Source: Physocladia obscura (Eukaryota > Chytridiomycota > Chytridiomycetes > Chytridiales > Chytriomycetaceae). From it: DNA of 11,326 bases. Both the position numbers and the translations under genes were made by a program. How positions within the stretch are numbered: the first letter of the stretch is position 1; each line of letters begins with the position of its first letter. Positions 1 to 9,556 of this stretch are shown here, one piece after another. The notes beneath the pieces were generated by a model. That model did no database searches. It saw only the letters and a list, made by a program, of their open reading frames with translations, and was not told the origin of the DNA. The stretch lies in NCBI GenBank assembly GCA_027596945.1, contig JADGJH010001208.1, forward strand, positions 1-11,326, written 5' to 3'.

Positions 1-71
1 TTTTCTGTGAAAATATAATCTTACAATAAATCACAAATTCTACCTTTACAATCTGATCTACTATCAAGCTT

Positions 72-1100
72 TTAAAGCTCCCCCTCCATGTGAAAAACCA
101 ACACTTCTTGGTACTGCAAGTGCAAATGCTTTAAGTTGCCCCATTTGTTCTTCAACACACTGATAGTATGTTCAACCTTGACTCTTACTGAAGAAATCCA
201 GCAATGAAATTTTCTATTTTCTGGAATCTGTAAGGCAGCGCCCTTGTACAGTATCAGCATTCAAGTTGTCAGGGCATATGCAGAATCACCAAGCAAAAAT
301 TGACTGTGTTCCAGAAACAATTCTGGTTGCTGGATCAGTTTTGACCTGCTGAAGCATTGTTGTCATGCATTGAGCCTGGCCAACCAAGTACATGGTTGAT
401 AACATGGCCATCAAAAGGATAAATGACCAGCTGGCAGTTGAGAGCATATCTACACTTTTGAATCCAGTATGCTTCAGGATCCACACATTGCTGTTCACAC
501 AGGACTATATCTGTGCCATCAACAATCCCAACAAGACCTTTCAGCCCATACAAGTTGTCCATTTTTTTTGACAAAGCATGTTTTGCAGCTTGAGGCAGCC
601 ATTGCACATATTTTGACTTCAATGACAAGATTGCTGTAACAGAATAGAATCACAGGTCTTACAACAATTCCAGCAAAACACTAAATTTAACAACAGCCAA
701 CCCTGTTCCATTATTACCAATCCATTTTAGTGCAGTTACTGCTTGTACTCATACATCAATTTGTGCATTGTGACTGTTGTTCTGAAAAACTGGATGATTA
801 GCAATAGGTGCAACAAATAATTTAAACAATTAAATGTCTATTCAAATAGTCTGCTTGGATTCTTTTGACAGTAGGTCATGTAGCAAATTCTGGTATGCAA
901 TTTGTTTTGGGATAGAGTTTTGAGAAGTGAAATATTGTTTTGATTGAATGGCAGATGTCAGTGTCACAAGATCAAACTGGAAGTCTTCCAACAGCTTTTA
1001 ATCAGGTGCGTTGTCCTTGTAGAAAGATTTTGATAGTGCAGTCTGCTTCAGACTTGTCAAAAGCACTTTGAACCCCCTATTCAAGAAATGAATTTACATT
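72..1100 (-). pseudogene. Decayed PIF/Harbinger (HARBI1-type) DDE transposase
   Basis: This is a broken transposase read on the minus strand in several frames. Starting from the high coordinate, a coding-like stretch at about 1080-790 leads into a segment resembling the GNG-type helix region at about 750-690. The first catalytic Asp follows in VDGTD (codon near 518-520), then GWPGSMHD (Asp near 362-364), LLGDSAYAL (second catalytic Asp near 285-287), and RVKVEHTISVLKNKW (catalytic Glu near 171-173). That order and spacing is the DDE_Tnp_4/HARBI1 nuclease pattern. The frame breaks between about 362 and 330, and a TGA at 261-263 interrupts the line just after LLGDSAYAL; further stops occur upstream. 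The family cuts and pastes DNA in the nucleus, but this copy cannot encode an active enzyme. I could not locate terminal inverted repeats, and the left end may lie outside the window. Confidence 0.8.
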
Positions 1101-1127
1101 TCAACTTGGACAAAAAAAAAATTGCAA

Positions 1128-1200
1128 ACACAAACAACAAATAATAGCAGAAGCAACAACAGCAGCAACTGCAACAGTGACAGTAACAATAGCAACAACT
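1128..1200. repeat. CAA/CAG-rich low-complexity tract
   Basis: This is an imperfect run of CAA, CAG and AAT triplets between the two transposon relics. In one plus frame it would encode Asn/Ser-rich sequence. It could be the low-complexity N-terminal part of the following recombinase relic or an independent microsatellite; the sequence does not decide between them. Confidence 0.6.
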
Positions 1201-1499
1201 AAAGTCAATCAATAACAGTTAAACTGCTGCTGCCTCAGCCACAACTGATCACATTGATCAGAACAGATGCTGAAAAACAGCAGAATGGCAGTCAACAAAT
1301 CATTATTGATCAGAATAATGGGCTTGTGAGGAGAGCAAATGAAGGAGGCTTGCAAAGCCAGCAAAATTGATGCTGCAAAGAACCAGACAAATAGTGAGCT
1401 CTCTGGAGCTGAACTTCAAAACAGAACACAGCAAATAATGTCAAAAATAATGCAAGAAACACTCATGCAACCATGCAACCTCCAAAGGTAAATTCAGAG

Positions 1500-2665
1500 C
1501 TTTTGTGCAGTTTTTTAGGAAGCATGATTTTCCAGACCCATCAAAGTTTGAAAATGTGACTTTTGCACACCACAAATTTTGCAAGATTTTTTCACCTGTT
1601 TATTTGACCTTCTCATCATATTGGAGGACTTGTAGTTAGTATTTTACTGCTCTCTTGATGCTTTTATTATTTAAATAAATAAAATTTTTAAAAAAAGGGA
1701 CAGCACAGTAGATGTGTACTGAATGCAATTGTCAGTTACTATGATAATGAGTTGGATCTTGGCTGTGAATGGAATCCAAGCAATCCACAGAATCCAGGAA
1801 ATCCAGCTTGTGCACAAAGATTCAAAGATTACTTGAATGGCTTGAAAAAGCACTGCATTCAGAGCAGCAAGTTTGTTGACCAAAGCGGGGGAAAAAATGA
1901 AAGAAATAAACAATTTTTGAACTCAAATGAGGAGCAACTTAAAGAATTAAATGTTTGCATCATGCAGCAACAATAAAGCTTGCACATTACCTGTGGACTT
2001 GAATTTGAAGAATCTGTGATTGAATGAGACAATGAATCAACTCAAAAGGCATCATTTCATAGAATTACACTGAAGTTGAAGAAGACTGGGCAAACAGATG
2101 TGGATGGGTGCACTTTTGCACTTCCAAAGTATCCACATTGTGATGTCTACCAAGTCTCAACAATTGAAAAGCCCAGCTGCAGCAAGTAAAACCATTTGTA
2201 TCACCAGCTGACTTGTGGTTTCCTTGTACCATTGGCAATAAGATACTTTTGGGTGAGCAAATACCACCAACAATTCACACAAAATACATTGATTCAATTG
2301 CCACTGGTGTAAAGCTTCTAGAAGGTTGTGTGGGTCAATTTTCATGCCATTGTTTTTGTTGTGGAGGTGCGCAGTATATGTGCTGCCTGAAGAGTAATTT
2401 TTGTTGTCAGCAGTGAAATGGTGGGGAAGATGGTCTCAAAATGAGTCTGTAGATGTTATTTTAAAGTAATTGATAAAAGAACTACATGAAACAGAGACTT
2501 ACTTTAAAGATATCCATAGTCCAGAATATAATTCCAGTTACAACTCAATTCAGTTGGGCTTGAATCGATCAATCACTGATGGTTCAGCAAATTCCAAACT
2601 TGTTTTACATTACGCAGAAAAATGGCACACCTCTGTAGCAAAAACAGTTGCCTTGGTGCTGTGAT
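1500..2665 (+). pseudogene. Decayed Crypton-like tyrosine recombinase
   Basis: The relic is read on the plus strand through three frames. Coding-like text starts around 1500 but is clearest from 1752. There, a block with GNPACAQRFKDYLNGLKK resembles the N-terminal core-binding part of Crypton-like recombinases. Next come GLEFEESVIE followed by a TGA where the family usually continues, then HRITLKLKKTGQTD near 2055-2100, which resembles the family's RKTNQ-type strand. A shifted frame gives a segment ending in HCFCCGGAQY (2348-2377), which matches the H-x-x-R-GGAQY box with Cys in place of both Arg residues. A further shift gives VKWWGRWSQNESVDVILK (2413-2466), then TAA at 2467-2469, exactly where the nucleophilic Tyr is expected, then LIKELHETETYF. 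Such enzymes integrate circular DNA by recombination. At least two frameshifts and several stops make this copy dead. Family assignment rests on motif recognition, not a search. Confidence 0.72.
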
Positions 2666-2689
2666 TTTGCATTTGTCACTGTCTGCAGT

Positions 2690-3340
2690 ATCTACTTCAG
2701 TGTGAGAATATTTCTCAACGGATCGAAGTGTGCACAAAAAATTATTTGTGTCGGCTGCCAATCCCACAAAAATAGCACAATTTCCGGCGACAACTAGCAT
2801 ATCAGATTCTTGAAATTCTTTAGTCTTGTGCTTAAATGCTTTCATGGCTTAAATGCCAATCGTATTTTTGTTTTTTCACGTTTCATCATGTCAAAAAGAA
2901 AACAAACCTCCAACCCAGTCGCCGAAAAGTGCGGTTGCTTGTAATTACTCTTCAGGAATTCTTGCACCCCTTTCAATTCCGGGTTCTTGTCGTACCAGAA
3001 AAGAGTGGCGGCAAAAGCATTGATGAGTACGAGCAAAAAGCATGAGATTGAGGTGGGACAATAGATTCGTGTCGATATCGATACTGATGTGGCTGCTTCT
3101 GCTGATTATTTTTGCTGGAATTGGTGTTTATTTCGATTCCTATACTGCTGGAGAATGAGATGGTCCTGATGGTACTGTCGCATCCTAACTGTAATTTTTG
3201 CTGCCGTTATTACTGGATTTCCGAGTTCTGGAAACGCGAAAGATCCGGTGGGACTGCCCAAAGAGCTCGCTGAACAAATAGCATCCGAATGCCTCGAAGT
3301 TGGTTGCGAATCTGTTCATTGAAAAAAGAAAGGCAATCGA
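2690..3340. other. CpG-containing, coding-like stretch upstream of the carrier
   Basis: CpG becomes normal here after the depleted transposon relics. I cannot build one convincing gene. On the plus strand there is a 38-codon frame (3042-3158) with a strong hydrophobic segment, WLLLLIIFAGIGVYF. Another plus frame runs open from about 3167 to the TGA at 3320-3322 and contains GLPKELAEQIASECLEVG. A CCTAAC branch-site-like word sits at 3183-3188. On the minus strand the stretch near 3036-2905 reads plausibly as protein (LFWYDKNPELKGVQEF) before a possible donor. The strands contradict one another, so at most one reading is real. It may be a decayed gene, a small unannotated gene, or simply the unmethylated promoter and leader of the carrier. 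Confidence 0.35.
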
Positions 3341-3355
3341 TAAGTGGTGTCCAAA

Positions 3356-4557
3356 ATGGCAGCTGCAACTTCAACCAGTGTGCAAACAGCCACCCAAGTC
3401 AGCTCCAAAAGTGGAAAAGCACAACATATTGATCGTCTCATTGGGATTCCTGCAGGGTTCGTGAGATTCCGCCCTTCCATAGAACTTCACGTCTGTATAA
3501 ACATTCAACATTTCAATAGAATTGCAAGCGGTGTTACCAAGCTGATTGTTGGGCATCCACTTGATACCGTAAAAGTGCGCTTACAAACAGAAGGCGGCTT
3601 CGGTCGTTTCAAAGGACCACTTGATTGCCTCATGTCAACAGTCAGGAAGGTGGTTTCAGTGAAATCTAATCTCCCATTATTAACGTTTGTAATGGCATCA
3701 TGATAAATCAGGAAGGATTTCGAGCACTCTACAAAGGCGCAACACCGCCACTCATTGGATGGACAATTATGGACTCCGTCACTCTAACAACTCTCACAAA
3801 CCTGCGTATTTTTCTTCACTCATATCATCCCGACACTCCTCTTCATACTTACGAACACGCACTTGCGGGTCTCGGTGCTGGACTTACTGTTAGTTTCGTT
3901 GCAACTCCTATCGAATTGTTAAAAGCGAAGCTTCAAGTCCAATATAATACGACTGGCGAAGGCAAACTGTACTCTGGTCCAGTCGACCTTGCACAGAAAC
4001 TTGTGAAGAATCATGGCCCCAGCGCGTTATATCAAGGTTTATTACCGTGTCTGATGTTTCGCTCTTTTTTTTGGACTCTGTGGGGCAGTTATGATGTGAG
4101 TAGTGATTGTATATATGTACAAAATAACCCTCTTCATTTGCTCCACCAAACGTTCAGATATTTTCTCGGAATTTGAAAGCACGAGGATACTCAGATACAG
4201 CGACCGCGTTTATTGCAGGCGGGATATCGGCAAACATTTTCTGGACGGTATCATATCCCTGCGATGTGATTAAAAACCGCATTATGGCACAGCAGGATCC
4301 AGGGTATCAATCAAAAAAATGGCAATATAATGGGATTCGGGCATGTGCAAAACATATTTATAAAACAGGTATTTATTAATATTTTGTTATTTAGTCTCTA
4401 GACTTTCTTTTTAATTGTTTTACTTACAGAGAGCGTGAAAGGATTTTATCGTGGTTTTGTGCCATGTTTTTTGCGCTCGTTTCCAATGAACGGTGCTGCG
4501 ATTTTGGTGTTTGAAACCGTGTCTTCAACCGGGAAAAAATTCTTCAAAGAAAATTAG
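3356..4557 (+). CDS. Mitochondrial carrier family (SLC25) protein, five exons
   Basis: Exons are 3356-3456, 3520-3649, 3712-4095, 4158-4368 and 4430-4557, giving 317 residues, close to the usual ~300. The introns are 61-63 bases with GT-AG ends, and every junction keeps the frame. The ATG at 3356 (context AAAATGG) follows an in-frame TAA at 3341-3343. The three carrier repeats show PLDTVK (residues 47-52), PIELLK (143-148) and PCDVIK (239-244), the matrix-gate signatures, each preceded by a glycine-rich helix. Helix six has RSFPMNGAA, resembling the carnitine/ornithine/Ymc group. Helix four has FRSFFW, where carnitine and ornithine carriers usually place an acidic residue after Arg, so the substrate is uncertain. 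The protein would sit in the inner mitochondrial membrane and exchange a small metabolite. The first intron has an unusual GTTCGT donor, chosen because it restores the AG-IASG-VTK helix at normal family spacing. Nothing suggests inactivation. Confidence 0.9.
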
Positions 4558-6280
4558 ACAAAAAAAAAAAAGAAAATTAAAGCTACAGTAGAATGAGAAA
4601 ATTAAAATAGACCTCAAAATCAACATGATTTGAAATTAAAATGACATTGCACAACTTTCAATATATACTCATTATTAGTATCACTTTTGTGTGATTGTCA
4701 ACATTGTATCCACTGTGTCATTAAAGTCTTGTGCCTCATGCAGCACTGGCTATTGACTTGGCTGATGTTGTTATTGTCCAACAACCAGAAATCTTTATTG
4801 AACCAATTGCAGTTTATGCTGAGGTTTTTGCCCTTCAGCAGTCTGATGCTGTAGAGTTGTAAAATTACTACTCCTGTTGTTTTTGCAAAAGCTCCAGCAG
4901 AAAAAAGATGGTAAATCCTTCATTTTCTACAACTTTTAAAGGCAAACATATCAAATTGTCACAACGTGAGAAAATTGTTTTTTGTTCCACAAATCCAACA
5001 CAAAAGAAGTGCAAACAGTGTCCATCAATCTTGTTATATGCTTGTTGAATTTCATTGGAGGTTTCCATTGATCTGGTAACTGCTTTCTGTCATTGTGACT
5101 TTGGATTGCAATTAAAATATGCCAATAAATTACAGGTGATAGAAAGTATTTCACCAATGGATATGTGCAAATTCCAAATTAAAACAAAGCTTCTGGAGAT
5201 ACTCCAGAAAATGAAAGAACTATTTTAGTTTAGTAAGGGTGTTGATTAAATTATCAATCTAATTTTCTCCAAGAATTTTCTAGAATTTTCTCAAGCCTTC
5301 TATTACTTTCAAGAACTCAAAAACAATTCAAGAAATTTTGAACCACGTTCTAACCACTTTCAAACCATTTTTCTTTCGAAGTATCTTTTATTCTTTTTCT
5401 TTCTACTCAAGCTGATAAAGCTGCAAGTAAAACGACTACTACTTTTCTACAACTTACTGAAACCTTGCACCTATTCTCAAGCTACTACTTCTACAATTTA
5501 CTTCAGGTGTTGACAATTTAGTCTGTGAAGCAAAACAATAATAAAAATCCTTCCCACCTGAACCTCATCCTCAATTTGACAATGATGATGGTCATGTTCA
5601 ATCACTTTTGGATTCTCCCAATGTGCTGCTTCTCCCTTGACTGTTGCTACCTGTTCCAGTCTCTGCTTCAATTGCTGTTGCTAAATCACTCTATACTCAA
5701 AAGCAGCCATTTGGTCAATGCTGGTATCTTCAAATATTTGCCTACATGAGATGATGTGTTTTGAAAATTGAAACACTGACTTTTTGTATGGCCAAGTTAT
5801 TTTGTGCATCATTATTCATTAACAGATGAGTCACCATATCACTGCCAACAGTTGTGAGTTTATCTACAATTTGAAGCTGGCATATGTTGATCTGGCTCAC
5901 TTTATGGACAAGACTCAAACCAATGTCCAATACTGCCCAGATACTACAGCAATTATACATTACCACATTGCTGGAGTGTGTCAATTCAAACCCAGTCTTG
6001 TAACATTAGGTCTCTAGATACATTGGGACATTTGATATCAAAACTGGAACTGCAGTCTAAGTGGATTAACATGGCTGCAAAGTTTTTGTCTTTATGGTTT
6101 CTGGATAGTATAGTGGTTGTCATGAATCAGAATGGAGCAGAATAATTTTTTGAATTGCAGGGCTTTATTCTTAGTTATCGTTATTTTTTGATAATTAAAA
6201 AAATAAAAAAAATATTGAGATTGAATTGTTAAAATAAAATCCAATTTTTTTTAGTAAAATGATATTTGTGCTTCTTCCAA
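4558..6280. other. CpG-depleted intergenic DNA, probably decayed repeat
   Basis: After an A-rich tail directly behind the carrier stop (4558-4575), this 1.7 kb has only about five CpG dinucleotides. Short open patches occur, for example a plus frame around 4780-4860 and 4900-5040, and overlapping frames on both strands near 5740-6017. None has a recognisable domain, a good start or a consistent splice pattern. The texture (TG/CA-rich, broken frames) matches the transposon relics at the left end, so I read it as old mobile DNA of unknown family. Positions 5260-5470 are a pyrimidine- and CAAG-rich simple stretch. Confidence 0.5.
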
Positions 6281-6306
6281 AATTTTCTTGCGGTAAGTGG
6301 CACTAA

Positions 6307-7063
6307 ATGAACCCAACCAACGAAACACAACCAATGCAAGAAGCATCCATTCGCGTATCCAATCAATTCATCCATATTTCCACCTCACATTCCTCTCAAA
6401 CACTGCAAGGGGAATCTTCTGTTCGGCCAAGCTCCTTGTCCCAGAACCTCACGCCGCCACCCCGTTACACTGGAACATATGAACGAAATATAATAGTCGA
6501 AGTCAAGCTGGACTTTACAAAACCGCCAAATGAATACTTCTCGTTGCCAATTCCTCCGCGGCTGGAAGGCTGGATAGCTAGCGCTGTGTTTACGGCGAGA
6601 ATGGTGGCGTTAAATGAAATTCTTGCCTCTCCCAAAATGCAACGAAGTATCTGTTTTCTTGCGAATTACTCGTATTTTTCAGGATTGCTGGCTCTTGCAA
6701 TTGCTATCGCAGCTATTATCTTATTTGCTATGATTCAAGACGATCACATACTGTGGTTATTGTGTACAAGTGGTATTTTGGTTTTCACTTCGCCAAAATC
6801 AGCACAGGTTAGATAAACCGTTTTTATTTTAATGAATACTTAACTGACTTTTTTTCTTTCAAAAGTATATCAGAATTGTTCAGGAGCGGGCTGCAGAATG
6901 GACCTCAGAAGATGAAACAAACGGCATTAATTTATGTTACGAAGTTAAAAAAACATTTGACGAATCGCGCCGCACTCGCATTGGTTTGACGATTTGCATT
7001 TTCGAAAAAATTCGCGTTTCTCTAGATGAAAATATCCTATTATTACCTGTATACGCTGAATAA
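6307..7063 (+). CDS. Erf4/Golgin-A7-like membrane protein, copy 1
   Basis: Exons are 6307-6807 and 6866-7063, giving 232 residues; the 58-base phase-0 intron starts GTTAGA and ends AAAAG. Residues 1-48 are polar, Ser/Thr/Gln-rich and probably disordered. A PPRY motif (PPxY class) lies at 51-54. A conserved block follows at about 71-121: KPPNEYFS, then P-P-R-L-E, an I....F...R pattern, LN, and MQRSI..F..NY. A hydrophobic hairpin spans about 125-162. Exon 2 (168-232) begins YIRIVQERAAEW and ends in a strand-rich tail containing LTICIFEKIRV. The order 'P-x-x-L-E-x-x-I....F......LN', hydrophobic segment, then a C-terminal part ending in an [IV]xE strand, matches the Golgin-A7/ERF4 domain. Members bind DHHC palmitoyltransferases (Erf2-Erf4 in yeast, ZDHHC9-GOLGA7 in animals) at the ER or Golgi. 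Yeast Erf4 has a similar length. The gene is CpG-rich, unlike its flanks. Family call moderate; gene structure strong because copy 2 matches it. Confidence 0.8.
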
Positions 7064-7086
7064 ATGGAACCGCATGAAATTTTGTT

Positions 7087-7504
7087 CTATGCAAAACCAT
7101 AAATTCGAAAGGCAGCTTCAAGGAGAATATCTGGAAAAAACTCATCACAGATGGAAATGATGACAAAATTAGTCAAAGTTCCTTGATCTCCGTATCTAAT
7201 CGCAAAATTTTTTAAAAATTGTGTGATTATATTGTAATCAAACAAAATGCCAGAGCATAAGATCGATATTTGCACTAAACGAGATAAAGAGTTAATATTT
7301 TTCAAGTCAAATTAGTCGCTCTCAACCTGATAGATTATGTTCAATACGATTTTGGGTTTTAAAGTTGTGAAAAAAACTGGTAATCTTTGGATTTTGGAAA
7401 ATTTTCAGGGAATCAAATAATTTATCAAGATCCGTCACAAGAAATCTTCTACACTTTTCAATTCTAGTTTCTTCTGTTTTCTCATTATTATCCTTTTTAT
7501 TACT
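7087..7504 (-). CDS. 3' end of an unknown gene, convergent with Erf4-like copy 1
   Basis: On the minus strand two open stretches join cleanly. The upstream exon runs from at most 7504 to 7327, a 52-base intron (7326-7275) starts GTTGAG, and the last exon is 7274-7087, ending with TAA. The phases agree (1 plus 2), and the intron has a TTAAC branch-like word followed by a pyrimidine run and TTTAG. The combined product is about 121 residues with no Met, so it would be the C-terminal part of a larger protein whose 5' exons I cannot see. It is rich in hydrophobic and aromatic residues, with patches such as VTDLDKLFDSLKIF and a final FRIYGFA. I recognise no domain. CpGs are present, as in the real genes here. 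Its end lies 23 bases from the stop of the Erf4-like gene on the other strand. It could instead be a gene fragment. Confidence 0.42.
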
Positions 7505-9440
7505 CTATTATATTTTATTATTAAGAGAGAATTTGTAATACAAGTAAAATTTAGTTATTTGCCGTCAAGTCATTTGTTTTATTGAGCTAAACTGAGATAT
7601 CTCAGTATGGACAATGGCAAACGCAGCTTTTTAGATTTAAAATTCCTCATAAAAATTACGCTACATGCCCTCCATACCCACTACTGTCAACATTGACTTG
7701 TCTGGAAAACAAGCAAGAGAGTTAGTATAAGGAGATAGGAGGATTTTATATTTGGCATTTTTCATTTTTTTTTTTCATGTTTGTCAAGTAACTCTTTTTT
7801 GTAAAACTCGACAGGTGTGAAATCCTTTTGGTATTTTGATCATTATAAATGACTGCTTTCTAGCGAAACTTGACAGCTAAAGGTCAAGCCAAACAGTCAC
7901 CCAAATGAATACTATGTCTTTATTAGTCAATAATAGCTAGATTTGTACTCTCTGCTTGGTGAAAGAATGAGGCAGATTTGTGGACAAAAAAAAAACAATG
8001 AGAATTTGATGCAAATAACAAAGTATTGTTTATTTAAATATAAATTATTTTTAATTGTTGCATCAATCACCATATGATTAAGTGGTTTTCAATGCTCTTA
8101 TAGTCAAAAGAAGCAGGACAATTGTCCAATAAAAGCCACCCTCCCATCCACTTTCTAAACAAAAGATGTTAGCATTGTTTTTCATTTTTGTAACAAAAAT
8201 GACCAATTTTTGAAGGCGAACCAATATAAGTGTTTTCATTCAGAATGCTTTGCATGATAATATTAATGCTTCCATTGTTGTCCCTCCTGGCGCCAGTTTG
8301 CTGGTGGCTGTTATTGCTACTGTTGAAGAAGCCAATGCTGTTGAAATGGTTGCAGCTGTGGCTGAAATACATCACCAGCACTTCTGTAATTTTTCACAAC
8401 AATATTCATTGTTGCCATTATGAACAAATCATCCTAACTATTCTTTCAACTTTATTACCCCTGTGAGCTCTTCAGTAAGTTCTATTTTTTTTTCTTTTTT
8501 TTTTCTATTAACTTTTATTTAGACAAACTCTCCATCAACAACAGGTTCTTCTTCTTCATCATCCACACTGTTGACAAATCAGCATGGGTGAAAGAAATCA
8601 AACGCATGTGATCACTTTAATTCCTTTAAAAACTATGACTTCTATTTTTTTTTTTTTAAATACTCTGTGGAAAACAGGCTACAATAAAAAGAAAAACAGT
8701 GGAAAAAAAAAGATTTGATGTCAATTTTGAGTATCCAAAGTATTTCTGAATTTTTTTAAGTACTTGCAGTGCCAAAAATCTCACTCATGTTGGAATGCCA
8801 AGAACAAATTGTACTCTGAATGTCACCCATGCTAAAATCATGCAAATAATTAAAATAAAACTCCTGGATCTGGAATTTATAATGAAGAGACCAACTCTGG
8901 CTGAAATGGAGTGATAAGAGTTTGCTCTAAATTCTAACAAAAATTCCCCTTTGCATTAAAGCAACATGAAATTCACTTACTAAACTGAATGTGGTTGATA
9001 TTGAGTGTTAAAGATATGTCAACCTTGCTGACATGAATCTGAATATGTGTGATTAATAACTTCCTCAATTATTCTTCCATGTACATCAAGGTCAATAAGA
9101 CTATTGAATTCTTTTGAATATCTGACTCCTCAAATTCTTCATGGATGAGGTCAAATTGGCTTTGTGTTATGTAACCTTTGTAGACTGTTCCAATTGGAAG
9201 AAATTTGAGAAAATTAAACTAAACACTTCATTAATTTTAATATCAAAATAAAAAATAAGTTTTTTGAAAGTTGAATTGGAATCAAAAAGGTTTTTCTGTC
9301 TGTTTTTATTTTGGGAGGCCACTTCAGTGCCAATTCAAATCATGTGCAGATCTAAAGTCTACCAGTGATGACTAAAAGAGAGGAATATGGGGGAGTGCTG
9401 GTGGGTTTGGGGTTTGTGGAATTTAGGATTTGGGTGTGGT
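7505..9440. other. Unassigned, mostly CpG-poor intergenic DNA
   Basis: Up to about 7870 some CpGs persist and a 28-codon plus frame starts at 7608, but nothing coherent emerges. From about 7900 to 9450 I count only three CpGs in 1.5 kb. Short coding-like patches occur on the minus strand, notably near 9215-9075 (containing GTVYKGYITQSQFDLIHEEF) and in other frames near 9000-8760, plus an acidic or Ala-rich patch around 8250-8580 that is open on both strands. None is recognisable. The texture resembles the transposon relics at the left end, so this is probably another decayed element inserted between the two Erf4-like genes. Confidence 0.45.
7591..7606. repeat. Perfect 16-base palindrome
   Basis: The sequence ACTGAGATATCTCAGT is its own reverse complement. 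It stands 17 bases before a short ATG-started frame. It could be a binding site for a dimeric protein or chance; roughly 0.2 such sites are expected in a window of this size with even base composition. Confidence 0.5.
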
Positions 9441-9556
9441 GCAAAGGTTCAAACCATCGCCAACCTGTTCTTCCCACCAAACGCTCAATCACCACCACAC
9501 AGCTCGATCATTACCGCACAAGACATTCATATTTTTATTAGATGCTATAAGGATAA

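Noticed and set aside
1671..1913. 80-codon minus-strand open frame
   Set aside because: It lies antisense to the recombinase relic, whose plus frame shows family motifs; the minus product is low-information hydrophobic text.
2573..2845. 90-codon minus-strand open frame
   Set aside because: Its lower half is antisense to the end of the recombinase relic. Only its upper part could join the uncertain 2690-3340 block, so it is not called as a gene.
3344..3355. GTG start four codons upstream of the carrier ATG
   Set aside because: A GTG start is not expected for a nuclear fungal gene; the ATG at 3356 has a good context.
6945..7166. 73-codon minus-strand open frame
   Set aside because: It is antisense to exon 2 of Erf4-like copy 1, which is supported by its paralogue.
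8230..8466. 78-codon plus-strand frame with a Leu-rich hydrophobic run
   Set aside because: The composition comes from repeated CTG/TTG in CpG-depleted DNA, all frames on both strands are partly open here, and there is no homologue I recognise.
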